Shown here: positions 40,277 through 51,060 of the stretch, one piece after another
Layout of the letters: each line of letters begins with the position of its first letter
How positions within the stretch are numbered: the stretch's first letter is position 1
Assembly (NCBI GenBank): GCA_018136815.1
Contig: CM030931.1
Coordinates: forward strand, 3,912,148-3,976,147
Direction: 5' to 3'
DNA length: 64,000 nucleotides
Origin: Isochrysis galbana
Taxonomy: Eukaryota > Haptophyta > Isochrysidales > Isochrysidaceae
Made by a program: the position numbers and the translations under genes
Notes under the pieces: model-generated
Database searches by the model: none
Told to the model about the DNA's origin: nothing
What the model saw: only the letters and a program-made list of their open reading frames with translations

Positions 40277-40334
40277 CAGCTAACATCATAGATAGTAATA
40301 GTGCCGGCAGCTAACATCATAGATAGTAATAGCG
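40277..40334. repeat. 27-base direct repeat, two copies
   Basis: CAGCTAACATCATAGATAGT plus AATAG at 40277 and again at 40308, 31 bases apart, in AT-richer spacer. Confidence 0.9.
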
Positions 40335-40520
40335 TCCTCCCTCAACCTATTATTCTTATTATCAGTATTATGCTGTAGATAATCAAGGGTTTTTGCAAAG
40401 TTGAAAAAGGGTTGAAAGAGGGATTCAGGAGGGAGTTGTAAGAAGTCGCGTTCCTCAAACCTTCCTCAAACTGGTTATTGTAAGGAAGCGCAGTGCGCGC
40501 CTCTTCCAACGGTCTTCGGG

Positions 40521-42106
40521 CACAACGTGTTCAAAGACGGCGCCTTTCTGACGCCATATAGCAAGGATGAATGCTCGGCGTATCTCGAACATCTACCCGA
40601 CACCTTTGTTCACGAGGGCCGCCCAATACACAAAAAGGAGTTTCTCGACTCATGGGACGAAATTGTTAGCCACGCAACGCGAGTGATAGGGCAATCACAA
40701 GAGCGCCCGCCCCCCGACGCAAAGGGGAAAAAGACACCCGACGACAAAGCCCCGCCTCAAGAGCCGGAGACCGAGCTACAGAACAACGAAATCAGGGTCT
40801 CCGAAGACGATAAATACATCAGCAAACTAAACAACATCTGGATGCACACGGATACCGACTACTTGGGAGAGATAGCCGGCACCGGAAAGGTAGCGAATGC
40901 GGGAGAGATCCAATACTACCACCCGCCAGCCAGATGGGAAGGCGGATTCAAAGGCCCAAGATATATGGAGTACCCCTTGGCGGACGAATACGCCATACTA
41001 AAAGGAAAAGTCGCGCTAGACGCAATATCAGTCGCAGATCTCACCAAGGCCGTGCTTAAAGCGACACGAAGCAACGCCCCGCAAGCGGCGAGAACAGCAT
41101 GGGAAAAGCGACTGAATGTCACCAAGGAAGAATGGAAACATATAGCAAGGCTATATACAATGCCACTGCTAAAACACACGGATAAACACCTCCACTTCAA
41201 ACATATCACACATAGGCGAATCGGTACCAGGAACAGATTCGCAGACGGACAGACAGACGTCTGTAGACTGTGTCGCCGACACGGGAAAACTCGTGCCACC
41301 TAGCGTGGTGTCCCGCGACGAAGAGAGTATTCGAAACCATAGACGCCCTCAACAACTTCACCCCCTCTCCCGGGAGATCACGCACACAAAAAACGAAAGA
41401 CAGACTATTCGCATACCCCGGTGCGAACACACCCGAAAGTCTAAAAACGTTATACGTGATAGCATGGAAATACATACTAAGAGACTTCTATAGAGTCGCG
41501 TTTGAGTCATATGAATACCACTATATCCCAGTATTGGAGTCTACACTAGTGAGGTTTGCCACATTGGTTAGGGGCCTCACCCCGCCACGGCAGCATTGTT
41601 TGATGCGCACATGTAAAGCCGCCCAGGGGAGGAAGCCCAAACTTAAGAGAACGCTGGCACTTAGTGCCCCGATATTCATTGAAAACAAAAAGGGTAGGCT
41701 ACAAATGAGCGAAAACACTAGCCTTGTAGCGGCAGCGCTTGGTCTAGCTGAAAGGCTCGCGTAGCGAGAAGCGAGAAAAGACGACCGGCATTGATGAACC
41801 AACCAAAGGTGTGATCGATCAGCACAGCTCACCCACGGCAAACATGGACACACGCAGACACAAGGGAACCGACGATAACACCACGAGAAACAGGTCACCC
41901 AGCAGCACAGGAGGAAGTTGAGAATGCGCAGCTGGGGACAGGTGCACCCCGCTCCGCTCGGACCCCCACATGACCCGAGCCCCTAAGTAGAGCACGAGGG
42001 GAGTTGCCGCGAGGCGGGGAATGAGGGTGAGGAAGGGAAAGGGGCATGGCTACGAAGGAATAGTTCAGGGCCACGTGTGAGGCGAGAATTTTAAAAGGTT
42101 TTTTTT
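40521..42106 (+). mobile_element. 5'-truncated LINE insertion with target-site duplication, second family
   Basis: A 1.6 kb LINE 3' half flanked by the same 17 bases, TTCCAACGGTCTTCGGG, at 40504-40520 and 42107-42123. Coding: frame 40527-41303 (DGAFLTPYSKDECSAYLEHL..., HFKHITHRRIGTRNRF, VCRLCRRHG) is broken by a frameshift inside the zinc-binding segment near 41285. It resumes as CHLAWCPATKRVFETIDALN...RLFAYPGANTPESLKTLYVI and ends LVAAALGLAERLA at 41764. The 3' UTR ends in TTTTAAAAGG and about ten T immediately before the duplication, which fixes the true 3' end of the family. Confidence 0.9.
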
Positions 42107-42301
42107 TTCCAACGGTCTTCGGGTGAAAGAGGGTGTTCTAGGAGGGGCGATGGCGACGGCGGCGAAGGTGAGGGCTGCCCTTGCAGTGGCCTTGCCACCC
42201 TCTCACAAGAGGGAAGGCATGCATGCCGCGCGTGGGCGTGGGCGCGAGGGGCCCATGGCAGCCAGAGCGTACGGCCCGCGCGGCGCCCCATTCCGCTCAA
42301 G

Positions 42302-43069
42302 ATGCCCGGGCCCGAGCAACGTGTGCTCACAACTGCTACGCAGGGAAAGACGCGCTTTGAGTGGACGATGGAGCGCAAGGTGGCTGTGCTCACAGAGGTG
42401 CCCGCGGCGGGTGAGGCGGCTTTCAAGACCTTCAAGGATGGCGTGGCCGCAGATGGCGACGCCCGCACGCAGAAGGAGGTGTGGACGCACGCGTCGGACG
42501 GCATCCTCTCCTTGGCGAAGAAGCACTACTCGCTGCATGGCACAACCTTCCCCGCGTACGGCTCCGTGATTGCCTCAGTCAAGGGCTGGGTGCAGGTAGG
42601 CCGAACACCATCACCCTTCCCCTCCCCCTTTCGCCCGCACCGCACCGCCTGATTGAGCACGCAGAGCGCACAAGTGGGGATTGTCTAGACACACACCTTC
42701 ACTCACGCCGTGCTTGTCCGTCCATGTGCGCAACGGCAGGCAGGCGCACATTTGTACACGCCCGGCAAGGAACAAGGTGAGCCAGTGGAGTACGACGACC
42801 CCGACGAGGTGAGCAACACCAAGTCCGAGACGCCGCTGACAGAGTACGAGCAGCTCATCATCGAGGTGTCGGAGTTGATGAAGTCTGCCATGGAGGGTGC
42901 CGCCAAGCGCAAGTCGGAGAGAGAGGCGAACAAAGTCGCGAACGCACTTGACACAACAATCAATTCTGGGAGCTTTTGCGCCCCCGCGGGGGGAACCGAT
43001 TCACATCGCGCTGTGCGCGTGCACGGCGTGCACGTGGGTGATTGCAACTCATTACACATGGTCCCGTGA
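42302..43069 (+). CDS. Possible Myb/SANT-like (trihelix) protein, two exons
   Basis: Exons 42302-42595 and 42740-43069 (GTAGGC donor, CGGCAG acceptor, phase 0), about 207 residues. Exon 1 reads RFEWTMERKVAVLTEVPAAG...FKDGVAADGDARTQKEVWTH and SVIASVKGWVQ, a tryptophan pattern like Myb/SANT or MADF domains used by transcription factors and domesticated transposases. Exon 2 reads TPLTEYEQLIIEVSELMKSA...KRKSEREANKVANALD, a coiled coil. The frame then runs into the 43 kb tandem repeat before stopping, so the 3' end may have been replaced. The family assignment is tentative. Confidence 0.5.
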
Positions 43070-43330
43070 GAAATCTCTCTTTTATTGAATGTTTACGTAG
43101 TTGTACGCATTGGGGTAAAATAGAGGAACCGCAGAGAAAAAAGTCGACATGCGCACGCACGGCGTCCCCCCGCGGGGGAACCGATGCACATCGCGCCGTG
43201 CGCATGCACGGCGTGCACATGGCGATTGCAACTCATCACACATTGCATGTTTATGTAATTAGGGAACCGCAGAGAAGCACCTGTCGACATGCGCACGCAC
43301 GGCGTCCCCGGTGCACATGTAATTGTGTTA
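42965..43330. repeat. About 135-base tandem repeat with GTGCACGGCGTGCAC palindrome
   Basis: A GGGGGAACCGAT...ATTGCAACTCAT block occurs at about 42985-43050 and 43178-43235. A second block, GAACCGCAGAGAA...GTCGACATGCGCACGCACGG, occurs at 43127 and 43262. Together they make a repeat of about 135 bases with 1.5-2 copies, rich in small palindromes (TGCACGGCGTGCA). Confidence 0.75.
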
Positions 43331-43339
43331 TTGCACGCC

Positions 43340-44835
43340 CAGGGACTGAATGCCAAAATTAGCCCAACCTGAAAGCGCGCGCCGTAGGTGTTAAACATCG
43401 AGAACGGGGCTCATGTGTGAATATTGTTGTAAAAATAACTATGGACATTTGCTGGCTCCATTCGATTGATGTCCCATGATTGACGGAACGACACCTTTCG
43501 GCTAGCTTAGGCTGAAAGCTAGTGAAAAGCTGGGTGGCATAAGGGGGGAAGGGTGTTTGCGCGGCGCGGCAGGGAGTCTTGTCTCGAGTGAGCGCTAGTC
43601 CCTTGCGCTTGCCGCGGCAGGGAGTCTTGTCTCGAGCGTGAGCGCTGGTCCCGTCCCCTTGCCACGACCCATAAAAATTTGTTAAAAAAATTAAATCAGC
43701 AGGCTTGTCCAGCTACAGGGTAGAAGATATTTGTTACCCGTAGGTGGAATGCAAACGTAGGAATAGACCGAGTGGTTCATTTGTAAGATGGGAAGCCTTA
43801 CTGAAAGCTCTTGTGAGCAAATTGGATCCAACTGGATGAGATGTGGTGGCCATTCCCGCGCACGCATGGGCGTCAATGTCAATGATGTAGTGGCTGGAAC
43901 TTACGAGGTGATCAAAGCCCATGCCCCTCGCAGTCTCACCAATGTGCAGAGCGAGAATGGCGATGGACGTGGGTCAGTAGGGGAGGGGGGATGATATCGC
44001 TCTTGGAGGCGGGCAAGGGCAAGTCCATTGCGCCCCCATATGTTGCCCTCCACCCTTGGAATCATGTAACCCTGAGAGCCCTTCTTCCCCTCCCTGCCTA
44101 AAAATGCCATGACCCTGAAAACCTCCCCCATTCACCTCTTCCCTCAATGTTTGTGGGAATGAGAGTGTCGCGACAAAGCTTGTGTCTTGTACTGAGTGTG
44201 CACAGGCTGTGTTGCAACTGCGGGCTGCTGAACATGGAGAGCGGTTTTGGGTTGGGTTATAGGCAACGCGCGGGAAATGGACGGCAGTCCCTAAATCGCT
44301 ATGGGAGCGATGTATTGATGTTCGCCACTGTCGTCGCGCTTACGCAGTAGCTGCGCTTTCGCCTCGCCCGCGCCGCAGCACAGCCCGCGCCTTGCCGTCT
44401 TCGCCCAACCAAGCCCTCGCCCCACTCACTGCGGTGCCGTGCGGCTGCACGCTTTGCCACGCATCGTGACTCCCCGCCGTGGTGGCAGCCTTGTCGCGGT
44501 CGCGCCACCGCCACTGTCGCGCCGCTCGCTACGAATATGTGGCTGGTACTATAGCTAGCACCGCGCCCGCGCCCTCAGCGCAGCAGTGCCCGGCCAATGC
44601 GAGAGGCACGTTGGGCTTAGGGCCACGGAGGCTGTGTTCGACCCTAGACGAGAGGCGAAGCGCCTCGACATCGGCAAGCATCGGTCCTAAGCCGCAGCCA
44701 TGGCGACGTGCGGACCGCCCGCGTGGCCCTAGCCTTGGGCACGAGGCGCCAGGCCCCAATGCGCGGCGCGTCGCTCCCAAAATTGAGGCGAGGAATCCCG
44801 CGCTTCGCGCCGGGGTCGGCGTGAATAATGTCCCC
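43340..44835. other. Spacer downstream of the Raptor gene
   Basis: Contains a 47-50 base tandem duplication (GGCAGGGAGTCTTGTCTCGA at 43568 and 43615) and otherwise unassigned sequence. Short frames lack domains. The end nearest 44835 is probably the Raptor 3' UTR. Confidence 0.5.
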
Positions 44836-44837
44836 GT

Positions 44838-47800
44838 TCAATGTGAAGGAATGACAGTCCATCCGCCGGCGGTTTCGGCTCGGAAGTCGCTCGGTGCGTA
44901 GCGAAGGATCAGGAGCTGCTCGTCGGCCCTTCCGATCGCGAGCAGCGGCTCGAGGCGGGAGAAGGCGATGCAGGCGGCGCCTCCGCTACCCTCGAGCGAT
45001 GCGCGCGACCATGAGCTGAGCTGGTGGAGGTGGAGAGCTCTAGGGCCGGCGGTCGCGAGGAGAAGTTTTTCGTGGTGGAGCGCAAGCGCTCTCACCTCTG
45101 CGGCCTCCGCCTCCTCGCCCGCGAGCTGCAGGAAGGGTCTTCCGCCCCTGCGCGTGTCAGTGCAGCGCACAACGGACCCGCGCGAGACCACCACGTGGCC
45201 GTCGCCCCCTGAGGGAAGGAGCACCAGCTGCGCGAGAGGAACGCCCGGCTCAACGAGCGCGCGGAGCGACGGCGGCGCGGCGCTAGGCACACGGCTGTCG
45301 TGCAACGCGAGCGAGCCGTCCGCGAGGCCGAGACCGAGGAGGTGGCCAGCCCCTGCTTGGTCAAGACACAAGCAAGTGGCGGCGGCCGTCGCTGCCGGCG
45401 GCACCGCGCGACCGTCAGAGACCCACGCACACGCCGCACGCTCGAGGTCCCACAACCGGATGGTAGATGCCGCGTCGGGCCGACTACCTGCAGTGAGCAG
45501 CCGGCGCTGCGCGGGTGCGACCGCCGTTAGCAGTGCGCCGCCGCGCTCATGTGGCTCAGGCAACGTGTCCCACGCACTCACGAGCCGCTGGCGGCCCGCG
45601 TGCTCAAAGTTGCTCCAATGTTGTACAACGCCGCCGGAGTGCGCGAGGAGCAAGTGTGCGCGTGTGCCGTCGAGCAGCTCGAGCGCGCTCGGCTGGGCGA
45701 CGCCGCTGGCGAAGCAGTTGACGCGTGCACCCGAGCGTGCGTCCCACACGCACACCAGGCGATCGGCGCCGCCGCAGATACCGAGCGCGAGCGGCGATCG
45801 CGGGTGCATCGCGACTGCGTGGGTCGGCGCGCGCGAGGTGTTGAGCGCCATCACGCGCGATGGCTCCCCACACGCAGGGGCCGGCGCCGGGGCGGTCCGC
45901 CGGGCAGCGCGCGCTGGGCTGCCCTCGCCGGCGGCCACGCCTCGCGACTGGCCCTCGGCTTCGGCGGGCACCGCGCGGCTCGAGCCAGCCGCCTCGGCCG
46001 CCCAGTGCGCGGGCGTCGCCGACCGCGCCGGAGGTGAGATGGCACCGACCGCCTCACGCATCCGCTGGCGCACCGGCGGAAAGGGGTCGCACCAGAGTCG
46101 GCTGGTGAGCGCCAGCTCATCGTGGGGTGGCGTGCGCTCACTCGTGCCCGTGGCGTCGCCGCCCTCGGCGCCTCCCTCTAGGAGGCGGAGGCAGCGGTGG
46201 AGCTGCCGCTGCGCGTCAGCCTCGAGGCGACGCACCTGGCGGGCGAGAACATGCGCCACCTGCGCGCGCACCTGCGGGCTCGCGTCGCAACCGGCGGCGA
46301 GGAGCGCCTCGCGCAGCCGCGTGAGCGCCAGTTCAACGAGCGGCTCCGCCGACTCGGCGGCGGACGCACCCCAACGGTGAGGTCCTGGCCCGACAGAGCC
46401 GCCCTTGCGGCGTGGCGAGCGGACGGCCCAGGCGCTCTCGGCGGCGGAGTGCAGCTCACCGTAGCGGCCGAGTGCTTCGGGCACGCGCACGAAGGCCGCC
46501 TCGGCGAGCCCTTCGGGCGAGAGCGTGCCGAGCAGCGCGCCAAGCACCGCGGCGGCCGCCGCGCGCACCTCGACGGCGGCGTCATTGGCGAGCGCACCGA
46601 ACACTTCACCCATTAGCGACTTGTCGGTGACGAGCGCGCGCGCCACCTGGGTGTTGCCCCACGCGAGCTGAGCGAGGCACCAAAGCGCCCACCGGCGCTC
46701 GACCGGCTCGCCCGCGAAGAGGGCCTCGGCGCAGCAGCCGGCTAGCCCGAGGCCGTGGCACGCGTCTTGCGCGGCCGCGTACTCGCTGCACAGCGCGCCG
46801 TATACGAGCAGTGCAAGCACGCGCTCCTCGCGCGTCGCCTCGGCCGCCGCCGAACCGGCGCCGCCGCCCATCTGCTGGCCTTCGGCGTCCTCCTGCGCCC
46901 GCCAGCGCAGGAAAGGCGCAAAGTAGCCGTGCCCGTTGGCCTTGAAGCACTCGACCTGGCAGCTCGCGTCGTGGGAAAGCAGCACGGCCCACACGTGCAG
47001 CAACGTTGAACGCAACTCGGCGACTGACGAGTTGAGCAGCTTGGCGAGGTACTGGAAGATGCCCACGTCCAGAACGCGCTGGACCGCCCAAGGGCCGAGG
47101 CAAAGGAAGCCGCGGAGCAGGCTCATCGCACGCATCCGGTGGCTCTGAGACAGAAGCGCCTGGAGCACGACCGGCAGGTAGCGCTCCGCTTCCGCGTCCG
47201 CGCCGCCCGTACTTCCGCGCTTGGCAGCTAGATCGATGGCCAGCTTGAAGGCTGTGAGCTGCTCGGCAAAGAAGGGGGTGGGCACATACGAGGCGGCGGG
47301 CGCGTGCGGCTGTGCGAGGCATGCGTCGACCGTGCGCTCCCAATGCTCCCACAGTGGGTGGGCGTGGCAGGCGGGAAGCGCTGGCTCGGAGACGACGACG
47401 CACTGCAGGTGCCACATGACGCGCGCCGCGAGCACAAAGTTGCGCAGCACCGCCGAGAGGGTGACGTCCTGCCGGAAGAGGCGCGAGAAGAGAGGCTGCG
47501 GCAGGAGCGCCCACGCGATGGCGTCGGTTATGCCGGTGAGGATCCAGTTGAGCTCACCGAGCGGCGAGCGCCGCTCGTTGAGCGTGCCTGGCAACCGCGC
47601 GAGCACGTCGGCTGCGCGCACTTGGCGCCACTCGGCCGATCGCGCACCGCGCTGCACGGCGAGCTGCACGGCCATCTCTAGCGGCCGAGTAAGGCACGCG
47701 GAAAAGACGTCGGCGGGGAAGACGTCCGATGCAGGAAGCCGCTCACCCGCTGACGTGGCGCCCAGCGCGATGAGCGGCAGCGGCCCGCCCCCGCCACCAT

Positions 47801-48632
47801 CGAGTGCTGCCCGCTGCGCCGGCCCGAAGTGGCGGGAGAGCGCATCCACCACGCGCTCCGAGCACGAGCAGTCGAACAGCATCAGCCGCGGAGCGCCTAG
47901 CCAGCCAGCGACGTCGACCACACGCGCAGGCACGTACTCGGTGTACACCTCGTTGAAGAACCACAGCTCGCCTAGTGCTGAGGGCGCGGGCACGCCATGC
48001 CCCGAGTAGTGCAGAAGCAAGTTGTCCTCGCCCGCGTCGCGCCGCAGCCGGCGGCACGTGCGCTGCACCTGCTCGCCCGTCGGGTCGAGGCACTGGCGAT
48101 AGTCGCACGTGCGCGAGCCGTGCAGAGAGACGAAGCGCGCCTCGAGCTCGCGGCCGATGGCAGCCACCACCTTGCGAGGGTCGTGCAACGAGCCGGCCGA
48201 CACGTCGATGCCGCAAATCTGCAGCGCGCGCACGCCCGCGTCCGGCGGCGCGACACCCGCGTTGACGCAGACAGCCAGCACGCCGCCGTACGTGCGTGAG
48301 CTCTTGATGCGCCACGGCGTTGGCGGCCCGGCGAACGGCGCCACCGGCTGGCGGGCGCGCGCTTCAGGAGCGCGCGTGGTCTGCGGAGCAGGGAAGGACG
48401 AACGGCTGGGCGTGAGTCGGTGGAGCGCGCGAGGCGACACTCCCGTCGCGGGGGAAGCAGCTGTGGACAATGCAGAGGTGCGGAACCCATGATGGAGGGA
48501 GCAAAACTTGGCGAGATGGCGCAAGGAGGATGGGTGAATGAGGGTGGGAGGCGGCAGGGGAGAGAAGGCGGAGTTACGGGCGCCCTCTGCGCTGTCATGC
48601 CATGCCGCGCCCTCAGCTTCCCCGCTTCCCAT
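44838..48632 (-). CDS. Raptor (KOG1/Mip1-like), TORC1 subunit
   Basis: Scaffold subunit that brings substrates to TOR kinase. A single frame of 1264 residues with no intron. After a disordered first 105 residues comes the Raptor N-terminal caspase-like domain: CLDPTGEQVQRTCRRLRRDA, HYSGHGVP (about 208-215), GELWFFNEVYTEYVP, FDCSCSERV (about 253-261). Then LNWILTGITDAIAWALLPQP and LFRQDVTLSAVLRNFVLA, family signatures, and HEAT-like repeats (AMSLLRGFLCLGPWAVQRVL, LLHVWAVLLSHDASCQVECF). A linker rich in Ala/Glu follows, and from about 955 a WD40 propeller (RLVCVWDARSGA, STIRLWDLERAACAW, ALHDSRVPS). The Met at 48632 is the only one before the caspase-like domain. Length is near that of fungal and animal Raptor (about 1300). 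Confidence 0.93.
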   Translation of the reverse strand: MGSGEAEGAAWHDSAEGARNSAFSPLPPPTLIHPSSLRHLAKFCSLHHGFRTSALSTAASPATGVSPRALHRLTPSRSSFPAPQTTRAPEARARQPVAPFAGPPTPWRIKSSRTYGGVLAVCVNAGVAPPDAGVRALQICGIDVSAGSLHDPRKVVAAIGRELEARFVSLHGSRTCDYRQCLDPTGEQVQRTCRRLRRDAGEDNLLLHYSGHGVPAPSALGELWFFNEVYTEYVPARVVDVAGWLGAPRLMLFDCSCSERVVDALSRHFGPAQRAALDGGGGGPLPLIALGATSAGERLPASDVFPADVFSACLTRPLEMAVQLAVQRGARSAEWRQVRAADVLARLPGTLNERRSPLGELNWILTGITDAIAWALLPQPLFSRLFRQDVTLSAVLRNFVLAARVMWHLQCVVVSEPALPACHAHPLWEHWERTVDACLAQPHAPAASYVPTPFFAEQLTAFKLAIDLAAKRGSTGGADAEAERYLPVVLQALLSQSHRMRAMSLLRGFLCLGPWAVQRVLDVGIFQYLAKLLNSSVAELRSTLLHVWAVLLSHDASCQVECFKANGHGYFAPFLRWRAQEDAEGQQMGGGAGSAAAEATREERVLALLVYGALCSEYAAAQDACHGLGLAGCCAEALFAGEPVERRWALWCLAQLAWGNTQVARALVTDKSLMGEVFGALANDAAVEVRAAAAAVLGALLGTLSPEGLAEAAFVRVPEALGRYGELHSAAESAWAVRSPRRKGGSVGPGPHRWGASAAESAEPLVELALTRLREALLAAGCDASPQVRAQVAHVLARQVRRLEADAQRQLHRCLRLLEGGAEGGDATGTSERTPPHDELALTSRLWCDPFPPVRQRMREAVGAISPPARSATPAHWAAEAAGSSRAVPAEAEGQSRGVAAGEGSPARAARRTAPAPAPACGEPSRVMALNTSRAPTHAVAMHPRSPLALGICGGADRLVCVWDARSGARVNCFASGVAQPSALELLDGTRAHLLLAHSGGVVQHWSNFEHAGRQRLVSAWDTLPEPHERGGALLTAVAPAQRRLLTAGSRPDAASTIRLWDLERAACAWVSDGRAVPPAATAAATCLCLDQAGAGHLLGLGLADGSLALHDSRVPSAAPPSLRALVEPGVPLAQLVLLPSGGDGHVVVSRGSVVRCTDTRRGGRPFLQLAGEEAEAAEVRALALHHEKLLLATAGPRALHLHQLSSWSRASLEGSGGAACIAFSRLEPLLAIGRADEQLLILRYAPSDFRAETAGGWTVIPSH

Positions 48633-48639
48633 CCTCCCT

Positions 48640-49690
<1,051 letters not shown>

Positions 49691-49764
49691 GGCTCTCCTT
49701 TACTGATAGAAGCGGCGAGAGCCCCAAAAAGAAAACGGAGCCGGCCGTCGTAGACCCTGGATGG

Positions 49765-49985
49765 GAAATACGTCAAAAAGAAATCTTCTTAAAATTCTCC
49801 GCTACATGTGCGGCGTGAGGCAGAGTGCTATTGAACCTCCCTACTGCCCAACCTTAACCCCTGTCGACCCCCTCCCCCTTCCTCAGTTCTCTCTTAAGCG
49901 GAGAAGCCGGTTCCGGGGAGGCCGCGCGCGCTGCTTCGGCCAGGAGTCGGAGAGAAGGGGGCGGGACCTGCATTTCTTCCCTTAA
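49765..49985 (-). repeat. LINE family A 3' UTR fragment
   Basis: Matches 5625-5810 (TCTTCTTAAAATTCTCCGCT, GGTTCCGGGGAGGCCGCGCG) with the A-rich end on the left, so the sense strand is minus and ends in oligo(T). Confidence 0.8.
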
Positions 49986-50215
49986 ACGCGTGGACAATTA
50001 CCGTAACGTTAACAATAAAACTCAAATCTTCGAGTTTCGAGACGAAAATCGGCGAACCAGGACTTGAGCCCAGGGAGAAGCCGAATCTGCACGCCTTGCG
50101 TGACCACGGCGAACATAGAAGACTGTATCTAACGAAGAAGGCACGTAGTCATGCTGCGAAGTATTCATGCCAGGAGGCCTGAATACAACAGGCTAGTAGC
50201 CCGGTCACTCACTAT
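49986..50215 (-). repeat. Inverted copy of the 22640-22890 leader repeat
   Basis: The reverse complement aligns with 22640-22890 (CCGTGGTCACGCAAGGCGTG, GGCTCAAGTCCTGGTTCGCC, ATTACCGTAAC...). One segment, GGCTCAAGTCC, resembles a pol III box B. The block ends at a TAGCCCGGTCACTCACT motif that here points the other way, so the copy is rearranged. Confidence 0.6.
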
Positions 50216-50296
50216 AGGGGTGCGGATGGCACCAGCTGCAATGGGTGAATGACGGGCTAAATAAGCTCCCTATAGGTTCCGGTAGGATGGATCAGC

Positions 50297-51060
50297 AAAA
50301 ATTAATTAACTTCTTAATAGTCTCACCGCACACGCGGCCGTGGAACCTCTACTTTCTACTCACGCAGCAAAACTTTCTACACCCCCTCTCTCCCGGCCCT
50401 TTCCCCCCCGCCATCAGGCGACTCCCCCCGTGCACTACTAGGGGGATAGGGGAAAAGGGCTTAGATATGGTCGGTGGCCCGCGCCCCCCCCCGGTGATCC
50501 GTTCCCCCCTTCCTCCTATGCCTACCGGGCGGGTGGCGTGTGGCGTGTCCTCAGTCCCGACTTCTCCTGTAAACAGGTGCGGGACTTACATATTTTCCGG
50601 TGAGCGGAGCCCTCGCTCCGCCCATCCCCTTCTCCGCGCTCTCTCTCCCCTCTCCTGCAGGCACGCGCGATGGCGCGCCTGCGGCAAGCCTGCAGCTGCC
50701 TCTGGCGACCCCTGGAGGCTCCTGGAGGCCAGCTCAGGGGGCAGAGGAGGCTGGGGCTGGGCCTTGGTCTCCCCTGTCTCTCCCTCGCTGGCGCTCCTGG
50801 GCCTCAGGGGCCCCCACTCTGCACCTGTCTGCCTGTCGAACAGGGGGGGAGGGGGGGTTAGAGCGATGGGCTGGCCACGAAGGGCCAGGACCAGGACGCG
50901 CGAATCAGGCGAGCCTGTCAGGGAGAGAGTGGGTCAGCAGGGCAGTGGGCTCCTGGCAAGCCATCAGGCGTGCCAGGAGCATGGGTGGTTCCTCCCCCAT
51001 GGCAGGGGAGGAGTGGAGAGAGGGGGGGGCTCGTGCCCCCCCATGGGCGAACTAAGTATA
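50297..51060 (-). mobile_element. R repeat, copy 2 (uninterrupted)
   Basis: About 760 bases, the full-length version of 26246-27580 without the TIR element. The left end (ACTTCTTAATAGTCTCACCG) carries the LINE-type tail motif in reverse. The right end, CCATGGGCGAACTAAGTAT, is cut by the tail of the next LINE. Some frames are open on both strands but Pro/Gly/Arg-rich only. Confidence 0.75.

Noticed and set aside
45860-48315. Several long frames antisense or out of frame within the Raptor gene
   Set aside because: GC-rich codon use leaves shadow frames open; none has a domain, while the Raptor frame matches its family end to end.
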